The notes below the pieces were generated by a model. That model saw only the letters and a list, made by a program, of their open reading frames with translations. It did no database searches and was not told where the DNA came from. A program made the translations under genes and the position numbers. A stretch of 64,000 nt of DNA from Thermobifida fusca NBRC 14071 = JCM 3263 (GTDB lineage: Bacteria; Actinomycetota; Actinomycetes; Streptosporangiales; Streptosporangiaceae): positions 1 through 64,000 of the forward strand of contig NZ_BCWB01000037.1 of assembly GCF_001592045.1 (NCBI RefSeq). The letters are read 5' to 3'. Shown piece after piece: positions 60,140 through 64,000 of this stretch. Numbering within the stretch: the first letter of the stretch is position 1; each line of letters starts with the position of its first letter.

Positions 60140-60590
60140 GCCCACTCCCCTCCATGCTCGGATGGCCCTGCCCACCTGCTCGGTCAGTACACCGTGACCA
60201 ACGTCCAGACCTTGCTGCGACGTTCCCCGGACCAGGGGAGGAAGGGGCGTCTTTCTGCCCACCCCACCCCCAACGCGCAAACTATGATCATCTATAGTTT
60301 TTCTGTGATCTTCACTACTCGTCGTCCCAGCAGCGGGTGCACCCTCGTCCGGCGACGGCATGTGGACCTGCTCAGGATCAACGGCGGTCTGTGTCGCCCC
60401 TGACACCGGGGCCACAGCCGAAGACGGCGCCATCGACCTGGCCCGCCACCCCCAACCCCCATCCTTGTGACATGTCTCTGTTCCCGGTACGCGTAGGCTT
60501 CTCCTCCGAAGCCTAGAAGGCAAGTGCGGCCACGGCAGCGTCGCCGACCGCACTTGGGGTGACCCTTCACCCCGGGACAGCGACTGAGCC
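60140..60590. other. htpX-korA divergent intergenic region
   Basis: This stretch of about 450 bp has no supported gene. Its notable feature is an AT-rich inverted repeat at 60279-60300. A possible plus-strand promoter TTGTGA-17-TACGCG near 60465-60493 is weak. Confidence 0.5.
60279..60300. promoter_or_regulatory. AT-rich inverted repeat upstream of htpX
   Basis: AAACTAT (60279-60285) and ATAGTTT (60294-60300) are perfect arms around eight bases, about 140 bp upstream of the htpX start and 290 bp upstream of korA. Its symmetry and AT content in GC-rich DNA fit a regulator-binding site. The regulator is unknown. Confidence 0.45.
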
Positions 60591-62540
60591 GTGACGAACC
60601 CAGCCACTCCTCGCCACGGTGAGACTGAGGCAACCCCAAGCCGCCGCGTGCAGCGTGGCGACTTCCTTAGGAGGTCGGCGATCTCAGTGCCCAAAGAGAT
60701 CCAACAACTCGACCGTGTCATCATCCGTTTCGCCGGAGACTCCGGTGACGGTATGCAACTGACCGGCGACCGGTTCACTCAGGAAACCGCGTCGTTCGGC
60801 AACGACCTATCTACCCTGCCGAACTTCCCGGCGGAGATCCGCGCCCCGGCTGGGACCCTGCCCGGTGTGTCCAGCTTCCAGCTCCACTTCGCCGACCATG
60901 ACATCATGACCCCGGGTGATGCACCCGACGTGCTGGTCGCGATGAACCCGGCGGCGCTGAAGGCGAACCTGGAAGACCTGCCCAAGGGCGCCACCATCAT
61001 CGTCAATACCGACGAATTCACCAAACGCGCGCTGGCCAAGGTCGGCTACACCACCAACCCCCTGGAAGACGGGTCCCTGGCCGACTACAAAGTCAGCCCG
61101 GTGCCGTTGACCTCGCTGACGGTCAAGGCGCTGGAGTCCTTCGACATTTCTAAGAAGGACGCCGAGCGAGCCAAGAACATGTTCGCTCTGGGGCTGCTGT
61201 CGTGGATGTACAACCGTCCGACCGAGGGCACCCTGAAGTTCCTGCAGACGAAGTTCGCGAAGAAGCCCGAGATCATGAACGCCAACATCGCGGCGTTCAA
61301 AGCGGGGTGGAACTTCGGCGAGACCACTGAGGACTTCGCGGTCTCCTATGAGGTCAAACCGGCAGCCCTGCCCGCCGGCCGCTACCGTAACATCACCGGG
61401 AACCTGGCGCTGTCCTACGGGTTGATCGCCGCGTCGAAGCTGAGCGGTCTGCCGCTGTTCCTCGGCTCCTACCCGATCACTCCGGCCTCGGACATCCTGC
61501 ACGAACTGTCTAAGCACAAGCGGTTCGGTGTGCGCACATTCCAGGCCGAGGACGAGATCGCGGGTGTGGGTGCCGCACTGGGTGCGTCCTTCGGCGGCGC
61601 TCTGGGGGTCACCACCACGTCGGGTCCCGGTATGGCGCTGAAGGCCGAGACGATCGGCCTCGCGGTGATGACTGAACTGCCGCTGGTGATCATCGACGTG
61701 CAGCGGGGCGGCCCGTCCACGGGCCTGCCGACCAAGACGGAGCAGGCCGACCTGCTCATGGCGATGTTCGGGCGTAACGGCGAGTCGCCGCTGCCCGTGC
61801 TGGCGCCGCGTTCGCCCTCCGACTGCTTCGCGATCGCGATCGAGGCAGTGCGGATCGCCACCAAGTACCGCACGCCGGTCATCGTGCTGTCCGACGGCTA
61901 CCTGGCCAACGGTTCGGAGCCGTGGCGGATCCCCGAGCTTTCGGAGCTGCCGAAGCTGGAGGTGGCGTTCGCCCGGGAGCCCAACGGCGAGAACGGCGAG
62001 TTCCTGCCGTACCTGCGCGACCCGGAAACCTTGGCCCGTCCCTGGGCTGTGCCGGGCACGCCGGGCTTGGAGCACCGGGTCGGCGGTATCGAGAAGAGCG
62101 ACCGCACCGGTGAGATCTCGTACGCTCCGGCCAACCACGACCTGATGGTGCGCACCCGCCAGGCCAAGATCGACGGGATTGCGCGCGACATCGAACCGCT
62201 CGAGGTGGACGACCCCACGGGTGACGCCACCGTGCTCGCGCTTGGCTGGGGCGGCACCTATGGGTCGATCGCGACTGCGGTGCGCCAGGTCCGCCGGACC
62301 GGGGCCAAAATCGCCCACGCCCACCTGCGCCACCTCAACCCCTTCCCCGCCAACCTGGGCGAGGTGCTGAAGCGCTACGAGCGGGTGGTGGTGCCTGAAA
62401 TCAACATGGGCCAGTTGGCTCTGCTGCTGCGCGGCCGGTTCCTGGTCGACGTCATCAGCTACACCAAGGTGCGTGGTCTGCCGTTCAAGTCCGACGAACT
62501 GGCGGGCGTGTTCCAGGAGGTCATCGACCGTGCCGAGTGA
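60591..62540 (+). CDS. korA: 2-oxoglutarate:ferredoxin oxidoreductase, alpha subunit (gamma-alpha fusion)
   Basis: With KorB it oxidatively decarboxylates 2-oxoglutarate to succinyl-CoA and reduces ferredoxin, a CoA-dependent TCA route in actinobacteria. The N-terminal gamma-type domain (RVIIRFAGDSGDGMQLTG, FADHDIMTPGDAPDVL) is fused to the alpha domain with GSYPITPASDILHELSKH, FQAEDEIAGVGAALGASFGG, and DVQRGGPSTGLPTKTEQADL. With the GTG at 60591 it has 649 residues. A GTG at 60687 with AGGAGG 12 bases upstream is an alternative start that would remove 32 poorly conserved residues. It overlaps korB by 11 bases. Confidence 0.94.
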   Translation: MTNPATPRHGETEATPSRRVQRGDFLRRSAISVPKEIQQLDRVIIRFAGDSGDGMQLTGDRFTQETASFGNDLSTLPNFPAEIRAPAGTLPGVSSFQLHFADHDIMTPGDAPDVLVAMNPAALKANLEDLPKGATIIVNTDEFTKRALAKVGYTTNPLEDGSLADYKVSPVPLTSLTVKALESFDISKKDAERAKNMFALGLLSWMYNRPTEGTLKFLQTKFAKKPEIMNANIAAFKAGWNFGETTEDFAVSYEVKPAALPAGRYRNITGNLALSYGLIAASKLSGLPLFLGSYPITPASDILHELSKHKRFGVRTFQAEDEIAGVGAALGASFGGALGVTTTSGPGMALKAETIGLAVMTELPLVIIDVQRGGPSTGLPTKTEQADLLMAMFGRNGESPLPVLAPRSPSDCFAIAIEAVRIATKYRTPVIVLSDGYLANGSEPWRIPELSELPKLEVAFAREPNGENGEFLPYLRDPETLARPWAVPGTPGLEHRVGGIEKSDRTGEISYAPANHDLMVRTRQAKIDGIARDIEPLEVDDPTGDATVLALGWGGTYGSIATAVRQVRRTGAKIAHAHLRHLNPFPANLGEVLKRYERVVVPEINMGQLALLLRGRFLVDVISYTKVRGLPFKSDELAGVFQEVIDRAE

Positions 62541-63588
62541 GAAGAACGGAGCCGTGTTCCGCGGTCTCAAGCTGGTGCCGCGCAGCGACACCACCTACAA
62601 GATGAAGGACTTCAAGTCCGACCAGGAGGTGCGCTGGTGCCCCGGGTGCGGTGACTACGCCATCCTCTCGGCCTTCCAGGGCTTCCTGCCCGAGCTGGGA
62701 GTGCCGCGGGAGAACATCGTGGTCATCTCCGGTATCGGCTGCTCGTCCCGGTTCCCCTACTACCTGTCCACCTACGGGATGCACTCGATCCACGGGCGCG
62801 CCCCGGCCATCGCTACCGGGCTGGCGGCTTCCCGATCGGATCTGAGCGTGTGGGTGGTCACCGGTGACGGCGACGCCCTGTCGATCGGCGGCAACCACCT
62901 CATCCACGCGATGCGCCGCAACGTCAACCTCAACATCCTGATGTTCAACAACCGGATCTACGGGTTGACGAAGGGCCAGTACTCGCCCACCTCTGAGGCG
63001 GGCAAGATCACCAAGTCGTCGCCGATGGGGTCGCTGGACAACCCGTTCAACCCGGTGGCGTTGGCGCTGGGTGCCGGGGCGACGTTCGTGGCGCGCACCG
63101 TGGACTCGGACCGCAAGCACCTGACCGAGGTGCTGCGCGCCGCCGCGGACCACCCGGGGACCTCCTTCGTGGAGATCTACCAGAACTGCCCGATCTTCAA
63201 CGACGACGCGTTCGCCCTCGTGAAGGAGCCTGGCGAGCGAGACAACCGGGTGCTGCGCCTGGAGCACGGCCAGCCGTTGAAGATCGGCGAGGACCGGGGC
63301 GTGGTCTTCGGGGAGTACGGCCGGTTGACCGTGGTCGACCTTGCTGACGTGAGCGAGGACCAGCTCGTGGTGCACGACGCCCACCGGGCTGACCCCTCCT
63401 ACGCGTTCGCTCTGGCCCAACTGGACGAACCCGCGTTCGAACACGTGCCGATCGGCGTGTTCCGTGACGTGGAGGCCCCCACCTACGAGGAGGCCATGGC
63501 CGAGCAGATCGAGCAGGCCCGGGCCACGCAGGGTGAGGGTGACCTGATGGAGCTCCTCGCGGGAAGCGACACCTGGACCATCAAGTAG
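62530..63588 (+). CDS. korB: 2-oxoglutarate:ferredoxin oxidoreductase, beta subunit
   Basis: The TPP-binding catalytic subunit. The GTG at 62530 lies inside the end of korA and has AGGAGG nine bases upstream; it gives 352 residues. Motifs are VRWCPGCGDYAILSAFQ (CPGCG iron-sulfur/TPP region), GIGCSSRFPYYLSTYGMHSI, and the TPP motif VVTGDGDALSIGGNHLIH with ending FNNRIYGLTKGQYSPTS. No ferredoxin-domain subunit gene follows within the window. Confidence 0.95.
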   Translation: MPSEKNGAVFRGLKLVPRSDTTYKMKDFKSDQEVRWCPGCGDYAILSAFQGFLPELGVPRENIVVISGIGCSSRFPYYLSTYGMHSIHGRAPAIATGLAASRSDLSVWVVTGDGDALSIGGNHLIHAMRRNVNLNILMFNNRIYGLTKGQYSPTSEAGKITKSSPMGSLDNPFNPVALALGAGATFVARTVDSDRKHLTEVLRAAADHPGTSFVEIYQNCPIFNDDAFALVKEPGERDNRVLRLEHGQPLKIGEDRGVVFGEYGRLTVVDLADVSEDQLVVHDAHRADPSYAFALAQLDEPAFEHVPIGVFRDVEAPTYEEAMAEQIEQARATQGEGDLMELLAGSDTWTIK

Positions 63589-63603
63589 TCGCGGTTTCCC
63601 GTG

Positions 63604-63636
63604 TGTGGGCGCGCATCCGTGCGGTGCGCGCCCACA
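63604..63636 (+). terminator. Terminator after korB
   Basis: A 12-bp perfect inverted repeat TGTGGGCGCGCA (63604-63615) with TGCGCGCCCACA (63625-63636), 16 bases past the korB stop. There is no U-run. Confidence 0.75.
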
Positions 63637-63714
63637 GGCGTTTAGAGGGCCGTGCCCGCCTGCTGTGCCGGGGATGCCGTCGAGTGCGCCATGCCGCGTA
63701 CTAGCCTTTCGGTC

Positions 63715-64000
63715 ATGCGTATTGTCATCGCTGGAGGACACGGCAAGATCGCCCTGCGGTTGGCACGGCTGCTGGCCCAGCGCGGCGACACCCCGGTGGG
63801 CCTTATCCGTAACCCTGACCATGCCGACGATGTGCGGGCGGCCGGCGCGGAACCGGTCGTCATCGACTTGGAGGCGACCACCGTCACCCAGGTGGCGGAG
63901 AAGATGATGGGTGCGGACGCGGTCGTGTTCGCTGCCGGGGCTGGCCCGGGCAGCGGGGCCGCGCGCAAGGACACGGTGGACCGGGCTGCCGCGATTCTGA
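63715..64000 (+). CDS. NAD(P)-binding Rossmann-fold protein, N-terminal part (runs off the right edge)
   Basis: The first 95 residues of an atypical SDR/NmrA-like protein starting MRIVIAGGHGKIALRLARLL. The glycine-rich GGHGKIA loop is the dinucleotide site; DAVVFAAGAGPGSGAARKDT is the typical beta-strand 4 with the following loop. No clear substrate clue. The frame is open to the window end. It lies 126 bases after korB, behind a terminator, so it is probably a separate unit. Confidence 0.85.
   Translation, partial: MRIVIAGGHGKIALRLARLLAQRGDTPVGLIRNPDHADDVRAAGAEPVVIDLEATTVTQVAEKMMGADAVVFAAGAGPGSGAARKDTVDRAAAIL

Noticed and set aside
60140-60778. Long N-terminal extension of HtpX to 60778
   Set aside because: The added 213 residues are not membrane-like, overlap the korA start, and the GTG at 60139 has a good ribosome-binding site and the family start.

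Overview
The window is a GC-rich actinobacterial chromosome segment. Gene order and protein sequences fit a member of the Streptosporangiales close to Thermobifida/Nocardiopsis (inference). The evidence is the actinobacterial order of the rpoBC, str, S10, spc and alpha operons, the absence of rpsD between rpsK and rpoA as in streptomycetes, frequent GTG/TTG starts, KorAB, DUF1707, DUF4190 and TIGR0267x-family proteins, and tRNA genes that mostly lack an encoded CCA.

Left half (1-42,650), almost entirely minus strand, so it is transcribed from high to low coordinates. In that direction it holds tRNA-Trp, secE-nusG, rplK-rplA, rplJ-rplL, rpoB-rpoC, a repeat-rich DUF4190 membrane protein, the str operon (rpsL-rpsG-fusA-tuf), the S10 operon (rpsJ to rpsQ), the spc operon (rplN to secY-adk-map), a DUF1707 protein, infA-rpmJ-rpsM-rpsK-rpoA-rplQ, truA, a plus-strand proline-rich membrane protein, rplM-rpsI, and the start of glmM, which runs off the left edge. 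The operons are separated by strong GC-rich hairpins. Good -35/-10 promoters with 17-bp spacers can be read for rplM, rpsL and rpoB.

Middle (42,650-49,200): an aspartate-type aminotransferase and an adenosine deaminase (plus strand), then a convergent GDT1/UPF0016 cation transporter (minus strand). The transporter has a candidate yybP-ykoY Mn2+ riboswitch whose P1 3' strand could also pair with the ribosome-binding site. Next come murB, two MaoC/HotDog dehydratase genes, rpmG, and tRNA-Met and tRNA-Thr.

Defence-like island (49,191-58,380), lying between tRNA-Thr and tRNA-Tyr. In transcription order it encodes an N-terminally truncated DUF2397 protein (JetA-III type), a DUF2398 protein (JetB-III type), a 50-residue small ORF that overlaps both neighbours by ATGA, a 1448-residue SMC-like TIGR02680 protein (JetC-III type), and a 695-residue ATPase with a central CxxC, of SbcC/Rad50 type. 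The DUF2399/JetD nuclease normally found with this set is not visible. This is the most unusual locus here: a decayed or remodelled Wadjet type III-like condensin system.

Right end (58,464-64,000): yajQ, the membrane protease gene htpX divergent from korA-korB (2-oxoacid:ferredoxin oxidoreductase), and the start of a Rossmann-fold NAD(P)-binding protein. No rRNA genes, CRISPR arrays, insertion sequences or integrases were seen.
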